A stretch of 64,000 nucleotides of DNA, from contig NC_088934.1 of assembly GCF_038396675.1 (NCBI RefSeq), positions 44,617,501 through 44,681,500 of the forward strand. The letters run 5' to 3'. Positions within the stretch are counted from its first letter, which is position 1, and every line of letters starts with the position of its first letter. This stretch comes from Hydra vulgaris (Eukaryota; Cnidaria; Hydrozoa; Anthoathecata; Hydridae). The notes beneath the pieces were generated by a model. It was not told where the DNA came from. It ran no database searches and worked only from the letters and a program-made list of their open reading frames with translations. Positions 1 through 20,960 of the stretch are shown piece by piece. The translations under genes were made by a program, and so were the position numbers.

Positions 1-69
<69 letters not shown>
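1..69. repeat. (AT)n microsatellite
   Basis: Nearly pure AT dinucleotide run with one GT interruption, continuing off the left edge of the window. Confidence 0.95.
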
Positions 70-70
<1 letters not shown>

Positions 71-1024
71 TTCAGTTATATAATTATGGAAGATAACTTC
101 AAGTGTGCTAAACTGTTCATTCAAAAATATACAATAAGATGTTAACTAGTCTGTTGTGCAATATCTGGCCTTTAATTTATATTATGCAATATCTGTGACT
201 TTTATAATCATTTGAATAAATTCTAATCATTGCAACCAGTTGTTAATAGAAAAAGATAAGGATATAAATTAGGATTAAGTGTTATATTAAATGATTGTTT
301 TTTTGTTTTGTTTTGTTTTTTGTTGTATAATGTGTTACCAATAATCCTTTTTACTGTTAAAATTTATGCCATTTTTGTTATTTATAGTATAAATAATAAA
401 GGTTGTTTATATAGTAGTATAAGTAATTATATAAATACATTGCATTTATCTTTTTTTTATGTTTTGTATTTAGTTTATATCTTATTTTCTTAATTAAACA
501 ATTTTTATTCTTATATTCTTTAACAAGTTTAAATCATTAACAAAAAAAAGTTGAATTATTAATCTGTAAGTTTTTTTAAAAATGCAAGATTTTATAAACA
601 TCGTGTAAAAATGCACGATTTTATAAACATGACGTAAAAATGCAAGATTTTATAAATATTGCGTAAATATATAAATATAGTGAAGTATTAATGAAATGTT
701 TGCATATAGAGATATTATAAATATATGGATGTTTAGTTATAAAATTTAAATTTAGACAAGATGTAATAAAAAGTTTGTATTTGTAATTGATATTTTTACA
801 CATAATTGATGATATTTTATTTCTCATTCACTCTGAAATTCTTAAATTGTTAATGAAATAATAAGTTGTTTGAAGTGAATCGAGTAAGTATTTAAAAAGG
901 ATGATAAAATGATCATTATTTTGATTTGCTGGTACTGGATATGTATGCTCATTTCTATTGTTTTCATTTTATTAAGGTCACCTATTTTTTGCAAATGATT
1001 ATTTTTTATTTTGGTTTTTCAAAG
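70..1024. other. AT-rich intron of the Galpha-s gene, no exon seen
   Basis: This stretch precedes the first recognisable Galpha-s exon. I looked on the + strand for the upstream Galpha-s segments (P-loop, helical domain start) and found none, so they should lie outside the window to the left. It ends in the acceptor TTTTTCAAAG before position 1025. Confidence 0.6.
578..664. repeat. 29-bp tandem repeat, three copies
   Basis: The unit AAAAATGCAAGATTTTATAA plus nine bases starts at 578, 607 and 636, so the spacing is exactly 29 bp. Copies differ by a few substitutions (TGCAAG/TGCACG). Confidence 0.85.
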
Positions 1025-10391
<9,367 letters not shown>

Positions 10392-10902
10392 CCTTTCATA
10401 GATATATTTAACCGAACCAAAAACAAAGTAAACTAAATTATCAAGACGATTATTAAACGTGGTTGCTTGGAATGTGGATAGCGTCAACGTGAGCATAATC
10501 CTTCATTACAATGCAAAGGCCGATCTCAATGTAAAATGAAGGAAGAGTGTAGATATCGCTCTTATAGTCCTTCCAGGTTAAGGTTGCATGAAATGGTCTT
10601 ACTGATATTTTTACTGAGGCAAAGTTATACTAATGTACGCTTTTGTGCAAAAATGACGATGTGTTGTTGGTGATGCTGAAGTTAACTCAGCTTTGTTTGT
10701 AACTTGTTTTTGGTATTATGCTCCATGGGTGGCTGTAGAAACTGTAAATATAGAGATGCATATGTGTAATGTCCATTGTATGTTTGACCGCTATTTTTAA
10801 GTGACTTGCATCCATATCCGCCTGTATTTAAACTAGTCAATATTGCGAATGTGCTATTTGTCTTTTTTAGTTTAATTTTTTATTGTGTGTTTGTATGTGC
10901 GT
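10392..10902 (+). other. 3' UTR and downstream flank of the Galpha-s gene
   Basis: Mixed-composition sequence after the stop codon. I see no clear AATAAA close to the stop, so the 3' end of the transcript is not placed. No other gene is visible. Confidence 0.5.
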
Positions 10903-11264
<362 letters not shown>

Positions 11265-11799
11265 TTAGGTGTTTTTTAGTAAAATAAAAACGGTCTCTTT
11301 CCGAAAAGATTTTACGCTATTGTATATTTACACAGGCCTTCGTTATTTTATTTTTGACCCCTTGTTTAAATGTTCTTTAGGTTTAAGATCACGGCCTTAA
11401 ATAAGTTAAATTATTGTTAGGGTAATACGGGGCAGTACCAGTCACTTTTAAATTAAAAAAAGAATTATAATAGTAGTCACGAATTATAATTATAATCATT
11501 ACAAAAGAGAAAAGGAAGTAATTAGTATTCAAATTTTGAGTAATAATATTTTTAATATCTTTACAAATGTTCAAAATATGTTAAAAAAATTATCGGAATA
11601 ACGGGATGGTTTTTACCTCCGGGATCCCGTTTTAGAAACTTCATTGAGTTACTTCATTAACCGGATAATTATAATAGAGCTGGAAACAAGAAAAGAGATT
11701 ACTATTCTTTTTCACCTATAAAATAAACATGAAAAACTTTTAAGGGTACTTAATGTAATGGTTTTAAAATGTACCAAAAAAATGTAAACAAAATGTTGT
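11265..11799. other. intergenic, no gene seen
   Basis: AT-rich sequence. AATACGGGGCAGTACCAGTC near 11430 and ACGGGATGG/CGGGATCCCG near 11600 vaguely resemble transposon ends, but no pair could be matched. Confidence 0.4.
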
Positions 11800-12760
11800 A
11801 ATCTTGTTTTGTGACTGAAACAATAATATAATTTATAAAAATGAGCTTTTTATTATATTATTGTTTTAGTTACAAAATTTCAAGTAACTAACTGCTTCAG
11901 TCACAAAATTTCATAGTAACTAACATGTTTCTAACTACAGTTGAACAGCAGTTAGAACCTTGTCATAGTGAGAATATGATTATTTCACTACGACAGGGTT
12001 TTAACTGCATTTTGGGGTATTCATTTTTCTATTAGTAAAACATTTTTTAATAAAAAATAGCAATACTTGTAGCAAATGCTTATGTTATCATGAGTAAAAA
12101 TTATTATCGATGGATTTTAATAATTTTTGATGAACATAATTTTTAACATTGATATACTCAAAACTACTTGCGGATCAGTCAGAATCTTGTCAAACCAACG
12201 CGAAGACTTGTAAAACTTAAAATCTAATAAAAAACAATGGGATATTATTTATGCCTTCCTAAAGAGGTTAATTAACTATACTTCTTTGAGGAACTTTTAG
12301 CTTTTTAATAATTCGGTCTAAAATTAAATCTGTCTTGCCCAATCAGATAAGAAAATTTAGCCACATTGCAGTTATTTTTTAAATCAGTCATTTATCTACT
12401 TCTTTTCACGCTCAATGAATAATTCAGTGTTAAAAATTGTTATGTTCTTACCATCAAAAATTATTAAAATCCATCGATAATAATTTTTACTCATGATAAG
12501 CATTTGCTATAAGTATTACTATTTTTTATTAAAAAATATTTTACTAATAGAAAAATGAATACCCCAAAATGCAGTTAAAACACTGTCGTAGTGAAATAAT
12601 CATATTCTCACTATGACAAGGTTCTAACTGCTGTTCAACTGTAGTTAGAACCTTGCCCAATCAGGAAACATGTTAGGTACTATGGAATTTTGTGACTGAA
12701 GCAGTTAGTTACTTGAAATTTTGTAACTAAAACAATAATATAATAAACGAAAATGCAGCT
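11800..12760. mobile_element. foldback element with ~300-bp inverted arms
   Basis: The left arm (about 11843-12140) and right arm (about 12436-12760) are inverted copies. Both share GTTACAAAATTTCAAGTAAC, AACTACAGTTGAACAGCAG, AACTGCATTTTGGGGTATTC and TTATTATCGATGGATTTTAA in opposite orientation. The left end itself starts with a hairpin (GACTGAAACAATAATATAAT against ATTATATTATTGTTTTAG). The ~300-bp centre has no intact gene. On the - strand it reads RWFDKILTD, matching a short open frame at 17439-17660. The right arm runs into the 3' end of the adjacent transposase relic. Confidence 0.85.
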
Positions 12761-14180
12761 TTAAAATCTTTTTTTTTTAAGTCTGCAAGTTCCTTTTTAC
12801 AATTTTGATTTGGTTTCACATTCAAAACAGCGGAAGTTGATGTACTTGTTGCTGCATTCTTTCTATAAGGTTTTTCATTGAACTTGACATTCGCACATTT
12901 TATAGGTTCATTGCGATCATGGCTAGATTTAAAATGTATAATGTGAGATGCTTGAGTAAATTTTAAAACAGCAACGTGAGAATAAGGAACTGACTTGTAA
13001 TTAAACAGCTTCGCTGTTACTGAATAATCCTTAAAGTCATGTGGTTTCATATGAATGATACGATAAGGATTTTTTATGTTAACTTGTTTCAGCATCCTTA
13101 TCAATTCAATTGGACCATAAAAATCAGTTTTCCTCATGAGCTTTTCCATTTCGCTATGGGCATAATCCACCTCTTGGACGCATGAATGATCTGGAAGGGA
13201 ATATTTCATAGCGATTGAGTTAATGTTAAAATTGTCTCTTAAAAAATGTAAAACAGCATTTGATAATATACAGTTCCGATTTTGAGGAACACAGGAGTCA
13301 GACAAAGTAATTAAGTCACTTACGTCGTTTTCCTTTGCCACATCACTCAAAATTTTGCTAAAGGCACTGGCAAGTTCATTGCAGCTTCTTCTCGCCATTG
13401 ATTCAGTCCATAACGCACAGTACACTTTTTTGGTTGTTGAAAAATAAGCTGTCAAGTTATACACGCTTAGCTTTCTAAGATAAAACGGGAACTAATTACT
13501 GCATGCGGAGCCAAAATAACATTTTGAAGGTCAAAAAGTAAAACCGGAACATTTTTATCTTTTTTTTCGTCAGCACGTATATCTCTCGTTTCTTTTTTAA
13601 AAACTTGACGTCTTATAATGTTTTCTCTCAATTTTTCAGACATAGTACCAGTGTTTTCAGCAACTTTAAACTTCTTACAAAGGTCGCATCTATCCTTTTT
13701 GGAAATGTGAAAACCAAGATTGAATTCAGTGGAGAAAATATGGTAGTACATTTTCGTTTATATATTTCTCTTTGTAAAGATTATACATTTTTGAAACATT
13801 AAGGAGTGACTCAAGAAATTCTCTAATGATACTTACACGACAATAATGTGACTCAACTGTTGGAAAAGAATTTATGTGATCCCTTGCTATGTTGGCATCA
13901 CTGTGAGGTGTACGTTTGCCTTTCATGATTTTATATGAAAAAAATATCTATGGGTGTACTTTCTTTTTGAAAAAAATTGTTTTTCAGCGTGGTCATCAGT
14001 TTCTTCACTTGCATTTTCACTATCTTTGTTTTCCTCATGGTTTCTTTTTGGTTTAGCAGCGGTTGTGCGATCAGTCGAAGTAATAAAGAAATGCCGCTTC
14101 TCAGTGGCTGAATTTAAGGCATAAAATGATAAAAAAATATCGTTTTGTTCATCTTCTGATATTTTCTTAGCACATTCGTA
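12750..14180 (-). pseudogene. decayed DDE transposase gene, relative of the 55.3-58.4 kb element
   Basis: Translating - strand frames in order gives: ECAKKISEDEQNDIFLSFYA; a basic linker; KRTPHSDANIARDHINSFPT/VESHYCR; IFSTEFNLGFHISKKDRCDL; VPVLLFDLQNVILAPHAVIS; then FYLRKLSVYNLTAYFSTTKK to SSHDRNEPIKCANVKFN. Each block aligns by eye with the protein of 55957-58019. The putative catalytic acids are all kept: FDLQ, SDSC before QNRN, and AHSEMEK after SLPDHS. It is broken by at least two frameshifts (near 13480 and near 13740) and by a transposon inserted at 14180. The C terminus runs into the foldback arm. It looks like an old transposase relic rather than a working gene. Confidence 0.75.
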
Positions 14181-15814
14181 GGGTAGAACGGGGTGAGATG
14201 GGACATGGGGTGAGATGGGACTTGGCAATATCTCAGTGAAAAATTTAATAAAGCAAAAGTTTTTTATATATGTTATAAGTTTGCAATAGCTTCTTCATAT
14301 TATTGTGTTTTTTAAGTTTCAGAAGTATTTTTTTTTCGGATTATTTGCGAATATGTAAAAATCTAACAATTTTCCTGGATTTTGAAGACATCATTAATAT
14401 CAAATATTTATGTGTTGTTTGCATATACTTTTATGTTTATGGTTTTTAATTATTCACTATTGTTTTATTTAACTACTGAAGAAATATGATTAGCATATGG
14501 CTACGAGAACTATATAAAATAAAGGTTTTCTCACACCTACTAGTGATGGGGTGACTTGGGACAGGAGAATTGGGGTGAAATGGGACACTGTTCAATTTTA
14601 TCATTTTTTTAATTTACTGTACTTTAACTTTTATAATCAATATTTTTGTAAACAAGCAAGTGAACAGAAAATTATGTTTATGTTTATGATAAGATTTCTA
14701 TGTTTACTTTATAGTAAAGTGTTTTCTATCATAGAAAATAATATTATTATTATTATTAATAATAACAATATTGGATTTCTTTGTTACTTTGTCCTAAAGA
14801 CATCTTTCACAATAAGTATTGTTTTAATGCCAATCATTTTTGTATTTTAAATTCAGTTTAAATAAAGTTCTTCACTATTAGCCTTATTAAATTTAATCAC
14901 ATTATAAGTTTTATAGGGTTGTGACACTATTTTATTTTCATTAAAATAAATTTAAAATTTATAGCCTAATCTGGATTTTGGTTAATGCAATTAAAAAGAG
15001 CATAATTTTTTTTAATAATGGAGTGAGTAATATGAGTAACAACGAAAAAGTAAAAGTCGAACAACTAATTTCAATCGCACAAATGTAGATACTTTCTTCA
15101 AAAATCTTGACAGTGTGCAGAAGCGCTATAACTTTTCTGCTGATTGCATTTACAATATTGATGAAACAGGTCTGACAACTGTTAATAAGCCAGTGAAAGT
15201 GATTACTGGTAAAGGAGTAAAGCAAGTAGGACAGGTAACTTCTGCTGAAAGGGGAACCCTAGTTACAATGGTGGGTTGCATTAATGCCCTTGGAAATTTT
15301 ATTCCACCGTTTTTGATATTTCCTCGTGGCCACTTTCGTAGCCATATGCTCAAAGGTGCACCAACAGGTACAAAAGGTGATGCTAATCCTAGTGGATGGA
15401 TAAATACAGTAATTTTTTTGAAATGGTTTGATCATTTTGTGGAGTATGGACATCCTAGCAAGGATCATCCATTACTTTTAATAATGGACAACCACAAAAC
15501 TCATATATCGATTGAACTGATGGATAAAGCTAAGGAAAGCAATGTTGTGCTCTTGACATTACCACCCCATTGCAGCCACAAACTCCAACCACTTGACAGA
15601 AAGTTTATCAGAATGTAAAAGAAAAAAAGAAGATAAAGATAAGAAAAAGAAAAAAAGTTACCCCCTCAGACATCAACGTAAAAAACGCAACGCAAAAATT
15701 TAACATGACAATTCATCGGACTATAGTTTTAAACCAATTTGTATGGTTTTTGTGGAAAATTTAAAGCACAGCACGCAAGCAAATTTTTTTGTCCCACCTT
15801 ACCCCGTTCTTCCC
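14181..15814 (+). mobile_element. pogo-like (Tc1/mariner superfamily) element with TA target duplication
   Basis: The ends are near-perfect inverted repeats: left GGGTAGAACGGGGTGAGATG at 14181 and, on the other strand, GGGAAGAACGGGGTAAGGTG at the right end. A TA flanks each end (14179-14180 and 15815-15816). Left subterminal iterons GGGGTGAxxTGGGACA occur four times (about 14191, 14207, 14547, 14571). The element is 1634 bp and internally deleted, and it sits inside the transposase relic read on the - strand. Confidence 0.88.
15057..15618 (+). pseudogene. pogo/Tigger-type transposase fragment (DDE_1 fold)
   Basis: The frame reads RTTNFNRTNVDTFFKNLDSV, QKRYNFSADCIYNIDETGLT, QVGQVTSAERGTLVTMVG, FLKWFDHFVEYG, LLLIMDNHKTHIS and LPPHCSHKLQPLD. 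These are the typical blocks of pogo/Jerky/Tigger transposases. The first acid is in NIDETG and the second in MDNH. The N-terminal CENP-B-like DNA-binding domain and everything after LQPLD are missing. A Lys-rich tail (15619-15660) is all that remains of the C terminus. The copy cannot be autonomous. Confidence 0.88.
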
Positions 15815-15816
15815 TA

Positions 15817-16275
15817 CTAACAGTTTGCTAGACAGTTTTTTTTGTTTGAATGATCTTATTCATTACTTGTTTTCTCTTCGACTTGTATAATTTTTACCAG
15901 CTTGGTATACCTTTTTTTTTATTATTACATCCCCAGGTTTCAGGTTTAGATATTCGTTTTCGGAATTTTTTCTTTAACGTTTGTTGAACGTGATCCCTAG
16001 AAGAGTAATATTACTTAGTTGAAAATATCTCTAGTATATTATTACATACTAATTGAATCATTCTTAAATAGTTAAAAATGGTTCACTTGGTATATAATAG
16101 TAGATTTTAATGTTAAAATTACTTTTTAGATGAAATTTTAATGATAAAAACAAACCATAAATATATTTTTAAATATTTAAGATTTATAGGATGATCGAGA
16201 GGGAACACTACATATTTCGCTAACTTGTTTATCACTAATTCAGCATCATTCGTAGGTTGTACATTCATGTCTATC
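15817..16275. other. AT-rich spacer, no gene seen
   Basis: This resumes the sequence interrupted by the pogo element. The - strand reading from the relic hits a stop or possible acceptor (CTGTTAG) at the insertion point, so an intron may start here. Confidence 0.35.
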
Positions 16276-16395
16276 TAAAAATTATTTTCAGTTTGTGTTA
16301 CATTAACATTATTGGCATTGTTTCCAGAAGCTTCTTCTACAATATTTCGTTTAGAATCATTTGCATTTCTGGTTAAATTGAAACGCCTCTTCTCC
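16276..16395 (-). CDS. candidate exon 2 of an unrecognised gene
   Basis: After acceptor TTTAAACAG the frame reads REKRRFNLTRNANDSKRNIV and EEASGNNANNVNVTQTENNF, then TAG. A second acceptor-like TTTTTAG sits just there, and IDMNVQPTNDAELVINKLAK follows in frame. It continues the phase of the exon at 16517-16614. It may be the 5' part of the transposase relic gene or an unrelated host gene; I do not recognise it. Confidence 0.3.
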
Positions 16396-16516
16396 CTGTT
16401 TAAAAATGTTAACAAGTAAAAATCTTTTTAAACAACTTTTTCAAAGCCTTATAAATTTTTTTAATATGAAAATGCATGGCCAAAGTTACACAAAAAAATT
16501 ATATTAGGTTACTAAC

Positions 16517-16614
16517 CGTCTACTTAAATCATAGCAGTCTTCGCCTCTTTCATTGGTTGGAGCTACAAATTCACTATCATAACTGCTTTTGATATCAAAT
16601 ACTACTCTTTCCAT
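16517..16614 (-). CDS. candidate first exon of an unrecognised gene
   Basis: The ATG at 16614 opens MERVVFDIKSSYDSEFVAPT and NERGEDCYDLSRR, then splices at CG|GTTAGT with phase 2, which matches the next candidate exon. The composition looks coding (acidic, no low complexity). No family recognised. Confidence 0.35.
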
Positions 16615-16619
16615 TTTCT

Positions 16620-17438
16620 GTTGAAATTTTACATAAAACGAAAACTAATACTTTTCAAATTGTCTTTTTTTTTTTACTTTCAAACTTTCAAGAAAACTTA
16701 GAGAAAAATATTTTTCAAATCATTTTTTAAATCTTTTTTTCAACTACGCAGCCTGGTTTTTTCCTATTGCTCCAAAAACGTTTTATTGCAAGTTGTTTAA
16801 ATTTTAATATTACTGATATTTTTGATTTAACAAGTTAAAATAAGTAATTTTGTAAGATCAACGGTCCAAAGTGCACATATATCGACAAACCGTTGTAGAT
16901 AATTAAAGAAAAATGAACAAGTATTGACTTACTTTTTGGGGTAGGCACTGCAAAATATAGTTAGATCGACTTACCGTAAGGGAATGAGGCGGCAAATTGT
17001 ACTTGCATTGACTGCAAATTTATTAATGCAAAAACATCATTACTTTAAAATAAAAAATTGATTTTAGCTCATAAATCCCCTTTTATTTTGAATTATAGTA
17101 GTTACTTTAATGCTAATCGAAACCAGTATTTTGTTTCACAATGTTACAGGTGTCAATTTGAGTTATGTTATAAAAAAGATTTTTTTTAATTTTCAAATAA
17201 TAGCTTTAATAACATTTTCCCCTACATCAGTGTCAAATTAGAACACTTATTTTTGATTTTCAGATCTATTTTTTATATGGTTTTTGATGGGTATGAAGTT
17301 CTCTATCATAATAATTAGCTAATAAAAACCAGCAAGAGATTATGCAGTTATAGTTAGTTTGAACCTTGTCAAACTAAATATTAGTTAAATAAAGTTGCAT
17401 ATAGAACTTTGGCACATCAGCAGCTTGCTAGTTTTGCG
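16620..17438. other. AT-rich spacer, no gene seen
   Basis: No coding region, RNA gene or matched repeat could be supported here. Confidence 0.4.
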
Positions 17439-17660
17439 CTATATCGCTGTAAACTTTAGTTTATTTTGTTCATCATGATTTAAATGCTCTAATAAAATAA
17501 TAAAGTCAATTTTGGCAAAAATGTCAGTAAGAACCTTGTCAAACCAACGCGGCAAAGAGCCTTTACTTTGTTTTTCAAGCCATCTGTAACTAAGTTTATT
17601 GTTTTTTAAATCGTATTGAGCGCAATTAATATTACGAAGTTTCTTGCTAACTGCAATCAT
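17439..17660 (-). other. short open frame related to the foldback centre
   Basis: A 73-codon frame contains PRWFDKVLTDIFAKIDF. The foldback element reads RWFDKILTD on the same strand near 12178-12210, and both have the DNA core TTGTCAAACCAACGCG. This suggests two diverged copies of one repeat rather than a host gene. Confidence 0.35.
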
Positions 17661-17903
17661 GAGTTAAAAAGTATGATTTTTTTTCTCGTGGAAAAATAAT
17701 TCTGTACAAGCGAAAAGTGCGTTAGAAAAATATAATCTTTTGGTTTGGGGTTATCCAGCAAAAATTTGTTCTCATTGCGACACTTGGAAATTAGTTCGCT
17801 TTTTTTGTTTAGGATTTTTATACAATAAAATTATTCGTTTTTTGTATCAACATAATAGGCGTTTTTTAGTTTACTGTTGTAGGTCTTTATGATGGCAGGC
17901 AGA

Positions 17904-20262
17904 CAGGGCCGTAGTGAGATCAAAAATCCTTTCCGGCAAGGAGAAAAAATGCCGCCTCAAATTCAATAATTTTTTTTATGTTTAATTTGATTCAAATTTT
18001 GACAAAACTACTTAAAGCACATTTAAAATCAACTTTAAATCGTGCTTTGTGGTTGAAAGTCATTGAAAAAATTACCAGGCATTAGTTTTTCTAATAAATA
18101 TTAAAATTAGACACATTTAAACAAAATTTATTTTTCTAGCTTTCAATGATGCAAAGTTATCAATAATTTCATTGTAACACAGAGATTTTTGCCAGGGGAT
18201 TTTCAATTGACACAATGGCAAGATTAGTCAAACGTTCTTGACCCATGGAGGATCTTAGATAATTTTTCAAAAGCTTAAGTTTGCTAAAGCTACGTTCACA
18301 TGATGCCACAGTGACGGGTAGTGTGAGAAAGATTCTAAGAGCAATTTCAATGAAAGGGTATGCCTCAGTCAAAGAATAGGTGTGCATAAATTGCAAGATT
18401 TTCAATAGATCTGCGTTTTTTAAATCTGGAATCAGGACACTGGCTTAAAACTTAAAGCTTTCAATTTCAGATAGAAATTGATTAGCATTAAGATCACGAA
18501 CATATTTTTGACAAAGTTTATCTCCACATTTCTTCAGATATTCAACTGACATACTTGCAAGAGAGTTACCATTTAGAAACTCAAAATCTGATGAAATCTC
18601 AGCCATTGTTTCAAATCTCCAGTGTAATTGTGTAATTATACTGTCAAAGATTATATTACAATTAATTTCAAAATCTTTTACTGGAGGTATGTGTAAACTT
18701 TCTTCCCTTGTTGCATCATCAAACATCCTTTTTGCTTTTTGTTTTCTTTTGATTGGAAAGATGGCTTCAATGTCAAGATCTTTTGATATTATTTCAGTTT
18801 TTTTCATGCTGTTATGAATGCCCCTGTCTCGAAGGTTTTTTATAGAAACAATCAGACCAGCAATTTTTTTGATGCAATATCAATTGTCATATTTTTTGAT
18901 TGTAAGCTGCGATTCTCTCTGTCAATTAATGTAAGTATCATGTTCCAAAGGTCAAGCTAGCAAAGAAACTCAAAATCAACTTGAATCAAAATCTCTCTAG
19001 CTCCGGACCTTGTTTCAGCATTTAGCAGAGAATCATTACTAATTTCTTGTAAAACATTGTAAACATTTGTGATTTGATTATTTAGTGGATGGATAGCCTC
19101 CTTTTTGGCAGACCAGCGTGTTTCACTTTGACTTTTTAAGGTGACTTCAAGTGTTTTCATCAGTTTGTCCCATCTGGTAGTAGAACTTGAGAAGAAATTG
19201 AATACTTTTTGAACCTTTCCAAAAAATGTAATCATAAATGGGGAAACTTCTGCTGAATGAACTCCTACAAGATTTAGAGTGTGAGCTGCGCAAGGCACAT
19301 ACCGTGCTAAATTATTTTTTGCAGTTATTTGGGCTTGAACACCAGAATATTTTCCAGACATATTGGCTCCATTGTCATAACCCTGACCTCAGCAATCTTC
19401 GATGTTTAATTCATCTTTATTTAAGCTGAATAATATTTCTGAAGCCAGACCAACTCCGGTTTTTTGATGAGACTCAATGAAATCCAGAAAACTCTCTTCA
19501 ATAGAACATTCTCCATCAGTGACACAAACATATCGGATTATCTCTGACATTTGTTCTTTGTGAGAGAGATCAGGAGTGCAATCAAATAAAATTGAATAAT
19601 ATTTGGCTTTTTTAATTCTCGTGACTATCTCGCTTTTCACCATTCTGCCAACAAGTTCAATTAGTTCATTCTGAATTTGTGGGGAAAAGTGACTAACTGA
19701 TTTCTGCTTAAGTTTAACATTCGTTATGTGTTCTGCTAAAAGATGATGATAGCGTGCTATTAGTTCAATTGTATTGAGAAAGATTCCACTTTTTGGCTCA
19801 CCAATATAATTGGAACTGCCTCGAAAAGCCAAATTGTTCTTAGCGCAGAACATAATTGAATCTATTACAACTTTTAGAATATTTCGCCATTTTGAATGTC
19901 CTTGTCTAAAGATCTTCCCTCTCTCAGATTTTTTCATTTCTTTCCATGAAGTGAAACACTTTCTATGTTCACAGCTATTCTCATGTTCAGGGATTCAAAA
20001 TTTAGTTGTTTCCATTCTGAAAAACCTTTTGATGTATCTGCAAACTTGCTTGTCTTTGTGTTTGAAAAAACATGGATACATGGAAAAAAGAATTTTTTGA
20101 TACACTGTATAACAACCATTGACGATTAACTTTTTCCCCATTAGGAAGATTTTTTTCAAACCAACTAGAACTGAAATGTCTATTTTCTGATGATGTTGAT
20201 GTGGTAGGATAGACTTCTCTTTTGTCTTGTTTAGCACCATGTTCAACCGAAGAAAGAATTTT
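17904..20262 (-). mobile_element. hAT element copy, ZMYM-type, truncated at its 5' end
   Basis: The 3' terminus CAGGGCCGTAGTGAGATC (17904) resembles the CAGAGCCGTGGC ends of the intact hAT copy at 22024. The gene on the - strand is a decayed relative of that element. The other end is abutted by LINE sequence at about 20262, and no matching right terminus is visible. Confidence 0.7.
18172..20246 (-). pseudogene. hAT transposase relic (TTF zinc finger, DUF4371, hATC)
   Basis: In transcript order the - strand gives: a TTF-type zinc-finger remnant (KKFFFPCIHVFSNTKTSKFA, KGFSEWKQLNFE); the DUF4371 region (NNLAFRGSSNYIGEPKSGIF, LFDCTPDLSHKEQMSEIIRY); GYDNGANMSGKYSGVQAQ; CAAHTLNLVGVHSAE; the SQSETRW motif; and the hATC dimerisation block LTLPVTVASCERSFSKLKLL. 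Several frames are needed, with stops near 18430, 18957 and 19389. It is inactive. It is homologous to the gene at 22948-25542 but clearly older. Confidence 0.85.
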
Positions 20263-20267
20263 TAAAT

Positions 20268-20889
20268 CATAAAATGGAAATCTTAAAATCATAAATGAAA
20301 GATTAGATGGAATCGAAAAAAACACTAACGAAAATATAGTTAAAATAAAAAAATTTGAAAAAGAAATTCTAGATATGGCTGAAAGTTTGAACTTCAACGA
20401 AAAATTTATTAAAGAACAATTTGAACACCAAAGAAATCAACTAGAGAATGAAAGAGTTGAAAACGAAATTTTAAAAGATAAACATCGTAAGCTTGAAGAT
20501 CGATCGCGCAGAAATAATTTGCGAATAGATGGCTTAAATGAAGATAAAAAAGAAACGTGGGGACAAACGGAAGAAAAGTTCATTTGTTTTTCCAGCAACA
20601 ACTTGGAATTAAAGACATTGAAATCGAGCGTGCACATCGTACCGGACAGAAGACAGACGGAAGATCTCGGGCAATAATTATCAAGCTCCAAAGATACAAA
20701 GACAAAGTGAAGATTTTACAAGAATCGAGTCGACTTAAAGGGACTAATATTTTCATCAACGAAGACTTTTCGCTAGAGACCGTTTCGATTAGAAAAAAAT
20801 TGTTTGCCGATGTTAAACGAAGACGCTTTAACGGTGAGAATGTTTCTGTTCGATATGATAAAATTATTTTCTTTAAAATTTTTTTTTGA
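20268..20889 (+). pseudogene. LINE ORF1 (Transposase_22/L1-ORF1p-like), broken
   Basis: A coiled-coil segment (ENERVENEILKDKHRKLEDR) leads into SRRNNLRIDGLNEDKKETWG. After a frameshift near 20575 it continues as LGIKDIEIERAHRTGQKTDG, RAIIIKLQRYKDKVKILQES and TNIFINEDFSLETVSIRKKL. This is the RNA-binding ORF1 protein type that packages LINE RNA. There is no intact start, because the 5' end is cut. Confidence 0.75.
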
Positions 20890-20960
20890 GAATGATAGAA
20901 TAAAAGTAAACTAAAATACGCATTCTTAAAAGGAAATTTTTGAGCTTATTTTAAACAATC

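Noticed and set aside
14551-14850. 99-codon + frame inside the pogo element
   Set aside because: Low-complexity AT-rich translation with NNN runs. It lies in the element's subterminal zone and is not a transposase part.
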